From positions 19,406,001-19,470,000 of the forward strand of contig OY292275.1 in NCBI GenBank assembly GCA_958496175.1: 64,000 nucleotides of DNA, read 5' to 3'. The number at the start of each line of letters is the position of its first letter. The stretch's first letter is position 1. The notes beneath the pieces were generated by a model. The model was not told the origin of the DNA, ran no database searches, and worked only from the letters and a program-made list of their open reading frames with translations. The translations under genes were made by a program, and so were the position numbers. The stretch is from Sisyra terminalis (lineage: Eukaryota; Arthropoda; Insecta; Neuroptera; Sisyridae). Of the stretch, positions 38,551 to 51,004 are shown piece after piece.

Positions 38551-40291
38551 GTTCTTTGGTCATTTTTGCGATCAAGTAAACGACGAAACTATAAAAAAAG
38601 CTAATAAATTCGGCTTAACTCCGAAATGATATTCATGAAAAGCCTGGTAACCAATCTCAATTTTATCTAAAATTTAAAAAAATATGTCAACTTTCACAGC
38701 TCAAAATAAAATAGAACCTATACAATTTATCTTGGTTGAACTCTGACGTTTACGCTTGGCTAAACCTAGGTCCAGGCTTGTGTACCAAAACTTGGTAACT
38801 AATAACTGGCCTAAGACTGGCTTTGTTGTGAGTATTGGGAGTTCCTTCATGGAATGGAAAACATGCATCTAAGTACAAATTAAAAAAATATAATTATTAG
38901 TCAACAATATTTCTAACATAGCACTTCGTTTTGTACTCAATACTTTTCCTCCAAAAATAATTTAAAAAAGTATAGTAGTATAAATAAATAATAACAGTTC
39001 ATTGACATTTTAGTCAGTATATTTACTTTTAAGTAGAATATACGCACACCAGAATAGGTTTTTTGCACAATTAATTCAATGTTCAATGTTTTGACAACAA
39101 ATTCACGCATTTGATAATATAAATTCACGCCAACTATAATTTTATTCGCATCAATGTTCAATCAACAAAAATAGTTAAGCCAGCGATAAAAAAAGCTTTA
39201 GAACGCCAAAATAGGCAATAGGCGAATACCTTGAAAGATAAAACTAGTTACTTACTAGAAACAATTAACACCTGAGAAATATAATAATATCTACACTTTA
39301 AAGATGTTTTTGGGATAAAGACACGATTAAAATTGGTTGATCTACCCAATGGGGCAAAATGAATACCATTAGGTCAAAAGCGTAAGCTCGGACGTCGAAA
39401 TAATCAAAAAAGCTTTGATTCTACAATTGTCAACCTTAGTGATATTTTTATGTTGTTTTTGTGATAGTTTTTCATTATTTTTATTTACATTTTTATGTAC
39501 GGTGGCACTACATTACATATAAATTTATGCAATATTACTACCAAATTATTATGTAAACAAGACTGAAAATAAATAAAACGTTACCAAGAAATGTTGTTTT
39601 GCTCTAAGTTGATACCTACTGTATAGTTTTTTTTTCTTGTTTATTATATCGTTCTTTATGCTCTTAAACATCCTTAAAATTCTTAATATTTTACCGTTTT
39701 GTCGCATAAAACATTGGTAGTCGTTCCAAAATTTTATTGCTGTTTCAAATTTTTTTCTGTCGTTAGTTTATCCTATTTTGTCAGGTTAATAAATCTAACC
39801 CACCTTTAAGTGCCTATGATGTCTCAAAAGTAGTGAACCGTAGAAATGGAATTATTTATTAATTAAAGTAAGTAACCAATCAACAAAGGGATAAAAAATA
39901 CGGTGAAATAGGTAGTTGATGTTAAGCTGATTGATACGAACAAGAAGAAGACTTGACCCACCATACCAAAGCGCGTAAAATCATTAGGTGAAATAATTAC
40001 CATCTAAATAAGGTTCAGTTAATAATTAATGATTGGAATAAGGTATGGAAATAGAAAACATAAGCATATTAATAGATTACAAAGAAAAGAAAACGAATAT
40101 TTAAATAATATTGCCAGAGAAGTACGATTCCAAAAAAAAAACTTACAAACCAACTAAATCTCGATGTTTTAAAAGTTTGGAGCAGAGAGTCTACCATCGC
40201 CTTATAACAACTAAGGTGTTTGTAACTTTAGAGATAATAGAGATAATATAAATCTGTACATTAAGAAAATTTGAAATTTAACCCGTTGTTA

Positions 40292-40356
40292 TATTTGAAT
40301 CTATAACCTACTAGTTTCGGAGCGGCTACTTTAACTACTCGTCAACTAGTTGATCA
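40292..40356 (-). repeat. tRNA-derived SINE, diverged copy 2
   Basis: The plus-strand text AGTTTCGGAGCGGCTACTTT then AACTACTCGTC lines up with AGTTCTGGAGCGGTCATCTT then GACCACTCAGC of the copy at 50.95 kb. A decayed B box (TTTGAATCT) lies at the expected place. It is more diverged than the copies at 29.8 and 50.9 kb and is the third-best match of the family. Confidence 0.55.
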
Positions 40357-42855
40357 GATTCGCTTGTTTTTTCAATTAAATTATTTTGTCATGTTTCCTC
40401 AACTAAAATTATCATTAAAAAATGAAAAATCTTATATCAAATTGTTTAAATTTCTTCGCTCTCAAAGAATTGCCGTGCTCTATTGTGATGAAGAAACATT
40501 AACTCTTATACTCACCTTATTTTTCTCGAACGCACTTTTGTTTGGTAACTTAACTTAATAACAATTTGAAAGTGTATAAGGAATACAAATCACAGAAAAC
40601 ATTTCTTCTCCAAAAAGCAACCCCTATTCACTTCACATTTTTGTTGTCTAGTACTTTTGGGCCAACTGTAGATCTAAATACCATATTAAAACATTATTTG
40701 CAATTATTTCAAGAATTTTTCGATTTTTATGGTTTTGCCAATCTACGGATTCAAAAACTTTAAACTTAAAGGTAGCTTAGTTTGTTCGTTCGTCGAGTTC
40801 AACTCGGTTTTTTTTTGATAAATCATGGATTTTTAGGTAAGATATTAAGTGAATTGGAAAAACAAAACTTGATTTATTCACCTAGTCATAATTTTCAAAC
40901 ATTTTACAAACCATTCACGCCTTTGCGAAAAAAAAATTATGTAAAGTTTTTTTTACAAAAAATGGAATAAAAATTGAAACTGATTGTTATATTACTCAAT
41001 ATTCATACCGGCCCATAGTAAAAATAAACATGAACAGATGGCGCAACAATTTCTTTAATTTTTTCGTTTTTCATGGAAAATTGATATATAAAGTTGAAAA
41101 ATAATACTCTTTTCCAGTACAAATTTTCATGAAAATCATTTAAGTTGTTTTCAAAAACCAAACATCAACAAAAATACATACTCGTACATACAAGCCAAGA
41201 ATAACTCGTTTTTATACGATTTGATAACGTATATGGAAATTAAAATTTTTCACTGAACATAAAATGTTACTGTATAACTATGAACACCGTTAAAGTTACA
41301 CCAGAATGGTAGTGTTAGTTAAACTTAACATTATAAAAGGTCTATTTATGAATTATAGAGTATTGAGAATACGTTTTCGTATCGTTTTTATGCAGAAAAT
41401 TTTTGTCACTTTTAAAGTCTAAATCTTGATTCTTTGTTTTACAATATCTAAAAAAATACCGTGTTATCAATATAAAAAAAAATACTTAGCCCAAATTAAG
41501 CACCTTGCTGTATCATACGCATATATACTTGATTCGAATAAAAATATATCACCCTAAAGTTATTATTTATTATAATTTATGATGGAATTAATTTATTAGT
41601 GCTGATTTATTAATTTTTTTAAGAAAGCTTTTCTTTTGACAGAAAAATGAAATGCAAATTATTTTTTTTATATCACATTATTGTTTTATAGACGTTCTTT
41701 ACAACTCACTGTAAATATTTTACTCTTTATAACTCTACATTGAAACAAACTTTTTTTTCATATTACATATTGAAATAGTTTGCATATAAGTTTGTGTTTA
41801 TACTAATCCTATAACTTACAAAATTATGTAAGTTGCCAATAAATATTTGTAGTAAATGAAGTGTACGTATTTCTTTTTCTGGTTAGAACAACGTTTCTAA
41901 TAAAAACAGTAATCGCTTGGATGAAGTAAGTATTTATTTGTAAAATTCTCGTTCTATTTGCATTAATAATTTGATACACTCGAGAGTTGATATAATGTGT
42001 GAATGTATATTCAAAAGCGAAATGAAGAAGCAATTGCTGGAAAAAGGCATGTCATGTATTTTTTAGTGACATTATTAAATTTGTTTGGAAGAGTTAGGCG
42101 AAAGCCACACGTACGTGTAGCATACATAGATAGATACACAAGCGCATGTTTTCACAGTCGCGTTCCACTTGCCAGATTTATTATAACGTGCGCTCGTTTT
42201 CTTTTCGCTACTTGCTAAAATGAATATCATACTTGAAGTCAACTGTGAAAATACTGCTTATTTTCCTCCAGCACCTCTTTATTCTAGATAATACGACGGG
42301 GGGTTTATATGGTTTAAATATTTATAATATGGAAAGAGATATGATCACACGGCGTATCACATCTTTTTAAAAGCCAACTCACTGGGGTGCTTTTTTAATA
42401 GATTGAAATATTTGAAAATTTACTTTTTTGGATGTTTTTCCGAAATTAGATTTTCCATTTCTTATCTGTCATAAACAACATTCTTTTACTTATTCCATTA
42501 TTTTCTTAAAATATTATCGTATAACTAAGCTAAAAATTTAAAATAATAAAGCCAATATTTATAACAGTAATACATTAGCTAGAAAATTTTAAATAATATG
42601 AGTGCTTTGCTCTATTTAATAACACAATAGCTGAGATTTAAGGATGTAAAACTACTTCACTCATGTTAAAATTTCATTTTCTTGGCAAAAAAACTAAAGT
42701 TTCATTACTCTTTTTTATTTTCAATTGTACTCCAAAAGATCCGATATAGGTATCTTTTTTTTTAAATTTTATTTACTGTTCACTTTTAACATCTCCAGTT
42801 TTTAACAACTCTTGGATTCTCAATAAATCAGGAAATCGAGAAACAAATTATTTTC

Positions 42856-42928
42856 TCGACACAGGATTCAATTCCAGAACATATCAGTTACAAAGTCGTC
42901 ATCGTATCGGCTCGACGACCATTTGAAC
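42856..42928 (-). repeat. tRNA-derived SINE, diverged copy 3
   Basis: Plus-strand text ACACAGGATTCAATTCCAGA then ACATATCAGTT and GTCGTCATCGTATCGGCTCG aligns with the copy at 29.8 kb (ATACAAGATTCGAACCCAAC, ACTTATCAGTT, GGTCACCGAGACCACTCGG). The B box has lost its CG core (GGAATTGAATCC on the minus strand). Both A- and B-box positions are conserved in spacing, which supports common origin. Confidence 0.5.
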
Positions 42929-45535
42929 AATATACCTTTTATTCCATTCTATTTTTGTTTCCACGATAGAAGTTCAATATAAAATTTTCGTTTGGTTGAA
43001 ATATTTTTGGAAGAGTTTTTACGTAGTTCTTACTTTTTTATCCTCTCCCTTCTAATGTTAAAGTGTGATTCGACATATCAACCGACTTCACTTTTTAAGT
43101 AATGAAAATACAATCGAAAATGATAAAATCTTACTACTGTGGTTGTGGCGAACGAAAAGAAAGCAAGCAACGACAAGTAATGTACCATTTTTATGGTAAC
43201 TAAAAACAACAGCTGGCAATTGAGTGCCGATAAGCGCTAGTCTACACAAATAAGCGCTCAAAATCAGAGAAGAGAGACTTTTCTATACATAGGTCTCTTC
43301 CAATATTTCCAACACAAGCACTGTTGTATTTTGTTTAGCTCACTCCAAATTTGTTATATTTGTTATATAGATCAGTGACTTCAATGCATTGTATCGTTTA
43401 TCTGCCAGCCCCAAAGAAATATTTCGTTTTAGGATAATTGTTTGCTACAGTGTGAAGCTGGCCTAAGGCTTGATTTGAATAATTTGATTGATCTTTATGT
43501 TTTTGTTCTAAAATAGACCTTGATACGATATGTTAATTGATTGTAAATGGAATAATTTTTGTAGAAATTACGAGGCAAACTTTATTTGTTTAATAAGCTT
43601 TTCGTCATTTGAATGTCATTTGTACCACATATTGTTCATAAGAGGATTAATATTTTAAAATATATCTATAAACAACAATAATTTTGGCAATATTCACCGG
43701 TCAATAGTCATGGTAATTAATATGATTGTACTACGCTACATGTTTGATAAATATAGTTCTACGGGAAAAATGATTTCCATCAAAATAATAGTTAACTGTT
43801 TTATTTTTCAATTTATATGTATAATAGTAAAGCGAAAAGCACAAAAAAAGTTACACTTACATTTATTAAAGTTACATTTATCAATTTTAACTAGTCATGC
43901 GAATTGGGCAGAATGAAAATATCAGTGGCAGTTTTATTCCAGTGAAGATTATTTAGCACTGAAAAATAAAGAAATAAAGAAAATAAAGACTTCTTGTCCT
44001 TTTTTAATTGGATTCTAAATATTGACACAAAACAATAAAACATGTCTATTTTGTTTGCATGTAAAACCGTACTTCCAATGAGTTTATGTTATTCCATAAA
44101 CATTTGTGTATTCAAATGTAAGAAAAAACGAAGAGAATTTTGCAATTCTGTGTAACATATTTTTCTAGGTATTGAAAGTATTAGTTTTCATCATATTGCT
44201 TTAAAGAATGACATAAAGTAGGAATTGTTTGCGTAGGCAAATTTATTGATTTGGTTGCAATTTTTGGAATTTTTGTGTTTTTTTTAATGGATTATTGAGA
44301 ATCATGGGTAAGTCAATGTTATAAAAACAATAAATTTTATGAAATAATATATTACTTTACTTATTCTTTTATAATATTTTATTACTAAAGAACGTGATTA
44401 TAAGATTTATTAAATTAATTAATCGTTCGTATTAACGTTTATAATAACATACCATTGATAAGAAATTGGTTTCAAAAGAATATGGATATAAATACAGTTT
44501 TTCTTAATGCATTTAAGAAAATATAAAAAAATCGTGCATTACTTTTGATATTTATCAAAAAAAGTTAAATTAGCAATATTTTAAAATTTAAATAATTTGT
44601 ATTTATATTGTTGGTATATTTTTTTAATATTGATTTAGTTAATTGTATCAACATCCATGCAAGAACTATCAGTACCATGATTTAAAAACTAAAATCATTT
44701 ATCGAAAATTGCACCAGTAACTTAGTTCTTTATTTAAATTGTCTGGTCTTTATTGTAGAGAAAATCCAGGTAAGACGAGTATCTTCCACTATTTCAATAA
44801 GAAGTCGGCTTCATGATATGTAATCTTTCCTCTTTCTTTAATCTGCAAACATATTATAAAAAACATGGTCACAGGTTGTTTAGACAAAAAAAAACAGTCA
44901 GAAAATAAAACATGGATATTCGCTACAATATTACAATATACTTTTTTCCAATATTGTTCATGTACAGCATACGGTACCACTGTTTTAGTTGCATTGTGTC
45001 TTCACAGTGTGGTTCCTTATGGATTTAAAAAATTCCAGGTCAAGTCCAATGAATTCCTGTTGAACCAGCAAATACGAGCAAAACTAATCCAATATAGAAT
45101 CGCATCGTCATAAAAAAATTCTGATCCATGAGATTTGAGTAACCTAAAGAGAAAAATATATAATCAAAAAGAAAATTATTATTCATTATTTATATTTTTA
45201 GCTTTATTTCGGTAATAATATCTCAATCAACTTTGATTTCACTTTGATTGCCCTATGGCTCTATTTATAAATGGCTTTATTAATCCAATTACCTATAAAT
45301 TCTCATTGCGCTATGATTCTATCCACTTTTCTCGATAGTTTAGGTAAAATGGATTACGGCCTTGATTGCAATATGGTTAATAATTTTGAATAATGGGCCG
45401 ACGAAATTACAATTGATTACATAAAAAGTTCAATCAATACCGATTTATATTAACATTTTTTTAATTCTATGTTTATCAATTTTCTTCTCAGAACCTGCTA
45501 AAAGTACGCATATGGTTTGCTTTGCCCGGGCACCC

Positions 45536-46085
45536 TATATAAAGTAGATACCGAAAAAAAAATATTCTAATAACTTTCCATTTTTTTACAATTGTTCATG
45601 AACTTTTTTTATCGATAAAGGACATTATTAACATGAGGGAAAACTAATTTTTAGTTATGAGAAACTTATATTCTGGCCGAAAAAAGGGTTTTAGTTTTAA
45701 TACGCAAAGGAGAGTCGGAAAACGATGGATTAAAACTTATGTGTCTTTTGTGACGTCACAGTACACGTTTTGAAACATTTAAACAGATCATTGATCGGTT
45801 ACCATAGAAACAGTAATAATTTTCATAATTTTTAACATTTTTCACAATTTTTTGTATTTGGTAACAAATATCTAAAATCACTCTCAACTTTTTCCTTAAG
45901 AATAGAGGTTGTGAAGATTATAAACGGTTTATATCATTAAAATGATGTTTAAGCAATTTAAACAACATTTGCCTTAGTCTTACAAATACTACAAATACAT
46001 TTGTTATTAGAAAACGTCCATGGGATTTTGAAGTTTAGTATTACGACGTCATTTTAATGCCGGACCAATAGGAGATCGTTTTAGG
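45536..46085. other. Patch with TATATAAAG and TGACGTCA motifs, unexplained
   Basis: CCCGGGCACCCTATATAAAG at 45526-45545 looks like a TATA box in a GC-rich setting. GTGACGTCACAG lies near 45752, and TACGACGTCATTTTAATGCC followed by GGACCAATAGG lies near 46050. No ORF is associated. Resemblance in motif content to 21.2-21.48 kb suggests a shared repeat or a regulatory block. Confidence 0.22.
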
Positions 46086-46504
46086 CATTTTGAATTAACG
46101 AATTTTCCTACATTTTTAAATGGATATTTCTAAAATTGTATCACGTTAAGATAAAAATTAACAGCTTTATTATGTTTTGATATTAGTTTATAACATTTTT
46201 AGACCATATGCATTAGGTCTATTAAGTGCATTAAGTTCAACTAGTAAAATTTTCTCCATTTGAACTTTTTTTTCTTATATAATATTCCTTGCGTTTTATT
46301 CGTTCACTTTCCATATTTTTTCATATTTTTAAACTCCCGTATTGTAATTGATAAACATATTTTAATAATTGGTGATTAATATCGGTAGGAAATATTAAAT
46401 AAAACTAATACCTTGTGACATTTTTAAATATTTTCCTTTATTCGAAGTCAATCATCTAGACCACTAATTATCATAGCTAAAATAATTACCGTTCTACGCG
46501 CTAG

Positions 46505-46595
46505 TGGGTCTGGATTCGAACCCTCAATTGCAAAAAAAATTATTAGGGGTTAACAAAAACCAGTCGTTATGAACCACCGTAGTTATAGAGCGATT
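46505..46595 (-). repeat. tRNA-like fragment, possible SINE copy 4
   Basis: On the minus strand GAGGGTTCGAATCCAGACCC contains a perfect RNA polymerase III B box (GGTTCGAATCC). About 50 bases upstream on that strand lies ACGGTGGTTCATAACGACTGG, a weak A-box-like match to the GAGTGGTC heads of the other copies. The interior differs from the other copies, so it may be another SINE family or a tRNA pseudogene fragment. Confidence 0.35.
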
Positions 46596-49500
46596 ATAAA
46601 CAAACCAAAAGAAAAAAAATCATTCATTCACAATGAAAACTTGAGTTATTTCAATATTATATATATCTTATTTTTTTAAATAAGGCTATGTTTATTCTAC
46701 ACTTGGCATTTGTTAGTTTATTCATTTTGGCAAATAAATGCTTCCTATTTGAAAATAAATCCTTGAAATTAATTGAAAATGAAAACATAAAGTTAAGTAA
46801 AAATGTATTAGTGATTCTTTTCGTTAATTTATTGTTTTTGGTTACAAAATCATTTCTTTTAAAGAACTTTATTTTTTATTTAGTTTTATTGAATACAGCA
46901 TGCATTGTTTGAATACAAATTAATATACTGTAATGGTTGCCGCATTATATCCTTGCCAAAAGTAAAAATTAATATTATACTGTAGTGATTATTTTCATCG
47001 ACCTAAAAATATCTATTACATTTGGAAAAATTAAAGGTAACTATTAATATCCAGTAGCATTTAAAATATAGATGATACATTTGAATTATTTGACTTTAAA
47101 CTATGTACTTACTACTTTATCCATACTTATACTTTTTTTTTGGTAGTTTCGAAGTATAAAATCACAAAAACAACAAATTTTTATTTTTTCATTCTTAAGT
47201 ATAATTAGAACTTTGACATTTTCGTCAAGTATATTTTTTCGTTTTTCTTTATTTGAACAGGTATTAGATATTTGATACAAAAATGTTTGTTTATTTTTAA
47301 AACTCAGCGTTTATTTCATATTTAAAGACTTTCAGTTCTAAAATATAAAAAAACATTAAATCAACAAATTAAATTTAGACTCGTTACAAAAATTACGTGA
47401 ACCCATGTAAAATTGGATTCAAAAAAAGATTAAAAATATTTTTTTTTAAATTATGAATAAAATGAAACGCTTGACATCGTTTTTTGCACCAAATAAAATT
47501 AGCAAAATATTGCAGACGGTTTTTTGTTTAGTAAGCAGTTTTATGTTCTCAATATGAAACGTTAATGTTTTAAGCCTTGTTCTATCGATAGTAATATTTC
47601 AAATTTCGAATATTTAAAAATAAAATTAGTTTATTTTATTGTTCTGCAGTACAAAAGTATTATAACTGCTATAAAATAAAAAATGAATATAGTTACGTTG
47701 ACGAACTAATTGCTTGATTAAAGATAGAAATTAATGTATTATTGTTATTCAAATTTCCCACATTCATACACCTATTGAATACTTGATTGTGCCTTATTAA
47801 ATTATGAAATTATATACCTTGGTGGAAAAGCAATTAGATAAAATAAAAAAATGGCGATTTCTAATAATATCTCTGACGTAATAAACTAATCCATCATTGT
47901 TCCAAGTTGTGATGCATGTTCGACAGTAGTGGTACGGTATCGTAAAGAGAAAATGTGCTTGAGTTTCATTCTTTTTTAAGTATGCGACTATATGTATACA
48001 TACGTACATACAATAATACTTTATACATATATAGAAACGTACATAGTTTGACATCTTACATTTGGTCGCGACTTAAAAATACAATGGGCCTCACTGTTTC
48101 CTATCCCGCATTCATTCGTTTTATATGTGCTGCATAAATAAAAAGCCATAGTAAACCTCGTCACTTCCATTAAACATCACCACTGCCTTATTTACATAAA
48201 AAATAAAGAAAGAAAATTACACATAATACCTTTAACTGATTCTAGGTTGAAAAACGTATTTTTGTTACAATAAATTCGAGCCGGAATCATAAATTGTAGC
48301 CATTGAAACAAGAAATATTCACTTATATTTTTATTCAGTCTAATGCTATGTATTTTTTCTTTACAAATTTATAAACTCACTCCGCTAAATATAATAAACC
48401 TAACGTAGATCTTTTAATTGCAGTAATGTAATAACATAAATAATGATGACTAATATTGCTATACGATTTTCAAAACCAGCCAGAGACAATATAATATTTT
48501 AGTAAGATAAAAACACATTGCAAAGGTACCCACATCAAAGCAAATGCTATACTGAAACTGCACATACGAAGATATGGCTTCATTTTAGTATGTATATAAT
48601 AACATTGTGCTGTAATGAATGAATGTGCCTATTAACCCCACTGCTGACAAAGCATTTTCTTATTCATTGGCAATAATTTTGCTTTCATCCAGCTTTAATA
48701 TTTCCGAGTCAAAACCAGCTTCATTATGTCTTAAGCGGCTTAAAAGCATTCAAATAAAATATTCGTATCTATTTATTTCATTACATACAATTATTTTGGT
48801 TTTTAAATAAACTCTAAACCGTGCGGCTTTATGTAAATTATGTTCGAACATAAAGTGTTGTTAATTAATTGATATTAATAAAATATATGAAGTTTGTAAT
48901 TTAATTTAAACTAAACCATTGGATAGAGATTAATTTAAAAACCAAACTTGCCATTATAAAATGAGGAGGCATAAATTTTATTGTAAACGATCAGAGGCGC
49001 ACAACACACATAACATAAATTAAATGCGTTAATGTAATGGAAACAAATATTTACGTTCGTTTTGTTTTATTGAGATGTAAGTCGAATATGTGTACGAGGC
49101 TAATGACGCGGGTTGTATCGTAAATGAACGATATGTGTTCATAGATACGTTAAATGTTCAATGTGAATTAATATACACGTGTGATTTATGTATGGCAGAT
49201 TCAAATTATCACACTCTACTTCTTCATCTTATCGCATGTGATTCATATAAAACTTTGAATGTTGGCGAAGCAACGATAAAAGTTTATGTTTATCGTATCA
49301 TTAATACATACCCACTAATTCCTAACATACTGCATCGTTTTTATCTATATGCATTTTGAAGAAACAAAGACAATATTAATCATTTGTTAATTAATATATG
49401 AATCAGCTTTGAACGTATATTGTTTTATAGTTCTTAGTAGAAACATTTAGGTCAATTAAGTCATATATTTCATAGATTAAAGGAAATTTAATTAAATTAC

Positions 49501-50113
49501 CTTAAAAACCATTGTATTTATTCGTTCGGTTAGAAAACACCGATATTTTTTTAAACATTTAAACAGCATACCCTATTTAGTTGTTACACTATTGAGGGGA
49601 TGATGTTTAATTAGAAGGAATGATTTACTATATAATTAAAAATTAAAAAAAAATTTAAGTAGTATTAGAATAAATAATCGTTCAATAAAAATAAAATCTA
49701 AATCAAAACTTAACAAAGATATTTCCTTTCTTGCTGAATAAATTTTGTAGATTAGTCAAAGCAAATACTATTTTTGTTTTTTAAAGCTTGCATAATAGAT
49801 TTTAGATCAACAATATTGGATAGGACAATACGAGTATTGTCTACAAGTCAAATCAATTTGTTCAAATAATTTCCTATGAAACGGAAATTTTTATTTTGAA
49901 TACAAAACTAATCGAGGTTGTTAACGTCGCATGTTTTGAATGTTATTTTGCTTTTTTATAAAAAGACATACGTTTTCGGAAAATGAAAATCCTTTCATTG
50001 AAAAGCTGAAGCATTTTAGTGTTTTCATGAAATGGCGATAATCTTCATACAAAGTCATACTTATTGGGGAAATCGCAGGGTTTTCATACAGTTAACCTAA
50101 TCAAATCATTGTT

Positions 50114-50121
50114 GAATAATT
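50114..50121. repeat. Left 8-bp target-site duplication of the hAT MITE
   Basis: GAATAATT lies immediately left of the element; the right flank at 50370-50377 is AAATTATT, agreeing at six of eight positions. An 8-bp duplication is the hallmark of hAT insertion; the mismatches would be later mutations. Confidence 0.5.
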
Positions 50122-50369
50122 CAGTGTTTCTTAATCCGTGGTCCGCGGACCCCGAGGGATCCGCAAGTATACGTATGGGAGTCCACAGTCTGATAAATTT
50201 TCATCACATTTATTATGAAAATGATTGAAATGATGAAAATGATGAAAATGATTTTTTTTTGTATTTGTAGTCAAATAAATGGAGCAATTTTTACTTTATT
50301 ATGGAGTTCTTGAAATTATGTTTGATTTTCTTAAGAGGTCCGTGAACTGAAAAAGCTTAAGAAACGCTG
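50122..50369. mobile_element. Non-autonomous hAT element (MITE), 248 bp
   Basis: The left end CAGTGTTTCTTAATCCGTGG is followed by the palindrome GGTCCGCGGACC and CCGAGGGATCCGC. The right end, read in complement, begins CAGCGTTTCTTAAGC and contains CAGTTCACGGACCTC. The 13-base ends agree at 12 of 13 positions, and the GGTCCG/CGGACC block is also mirrored. CAGYGTTTCTTAA with a CCGYGG(T)CCGCGGACC block is a familiar hAT end in animals. The interior has no ORF and holds an ATGAAA(A)TGATG microsatellite. It would depend on a transposase supplied elsewhere. Confidence 0.82.
50212..50251. repeat. ATGAAAATG microsatellite inside the MITE
   Basis: Four to five imperfect copies of a 9-bp unit ATGAAAATG are in tandem. 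It sits in the middle of the hAT MITE and probably expanded there. Confidence 0.7.
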
Positions 50370-50924
50370 AAATTATTGACACTGCGTATACACTAAGTAT
50401 AGTACAACTATATGTAATAAATTTATACTATACTTGTACCTCAAATAATAGTAGTTATACTTTTATTACATATAGTGCCAATGTACCTTATTTACGATGA
50501 AAAATAAAATGTACACCACCGTTTCATGGACAAGCTTAAATTGCTCAAACTTTTCGTTCTAAAACATTCGGTTTATGACAAGGTTAGTCTGTATATAAAA
50601 TGGATGGAGCAATTGGAAGACTGAACGATCTATTAATTTTGCTGGTTTAGTTATTAATGTAGTGAATCTGGGCTTAGACTCCGCTGAAAATTTTTATTTC
50701 CAGAAATGTAGCTGTGGATTAATGGAACCCAAAAAGTCGTTAAACACTAAGTTACTTAGCGATTATAAAAACACCTTGAGAAAAGAACATACTTTTTAAA
50801 CTTTTCATTTATTTATGTTTCTTTTTTTCACTTTTTTTAATGTTATTTACCGTCGCTTTATAAGTACCTACGTCTTTAGCGACTTTAGAATTAATAACAA
50901 TCCGCAAGTTTAGAAATATCGTAA

Positions 50925-51004
50925 ACTTTGTCGAGACGAGGTTCGAACCCAACTGCTAATAGTTCTGGAGCGGTCATCTTGACCACTCAGCCCCCAATAG
51001 GCTT
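50925..51004 (-). repeat. tRNA-derived SINE, best-preserved copy
   Basis: The minus strand reads GGGGGCTGAGTGGTCAAGAT (A-box-like head of tRNA-Ser/Leu type) and, 30 bases on, AGTTGGGTTCGAACCTCG (perfect B box). It is about three-quarters identical to the copy at 29.8 kb over 60 bases. Beyond the B box the body TCTCGACAAAGTTTACG resembles CGAGCAAATTTTAAA of that copy. The 3' end of the SINE is unclear; no A-tail is obvious. RNA polymerase III would transcribe it antisense to the host gene. Confidence 0.72.

Noticed and set aside
43140..43460. Possible element with repeated AAGCGCT motifs and a GGCCTAAG block also seen near 38.81 kb
   Set aside because: Only short shared words could be found; no ends, duplication or coding trace.
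46505..46595. Functional tRNA gene
   Set aside because: A good B box is present but no acceptor stem, D-arm or anticodon arm can be paired. A SINE or tRNA fragment is more likely.
49090..49359. 89-codon frame as a gene
   Set aside because: Begins with GTG, no domain, and no codon signal different from the surrounding intron.
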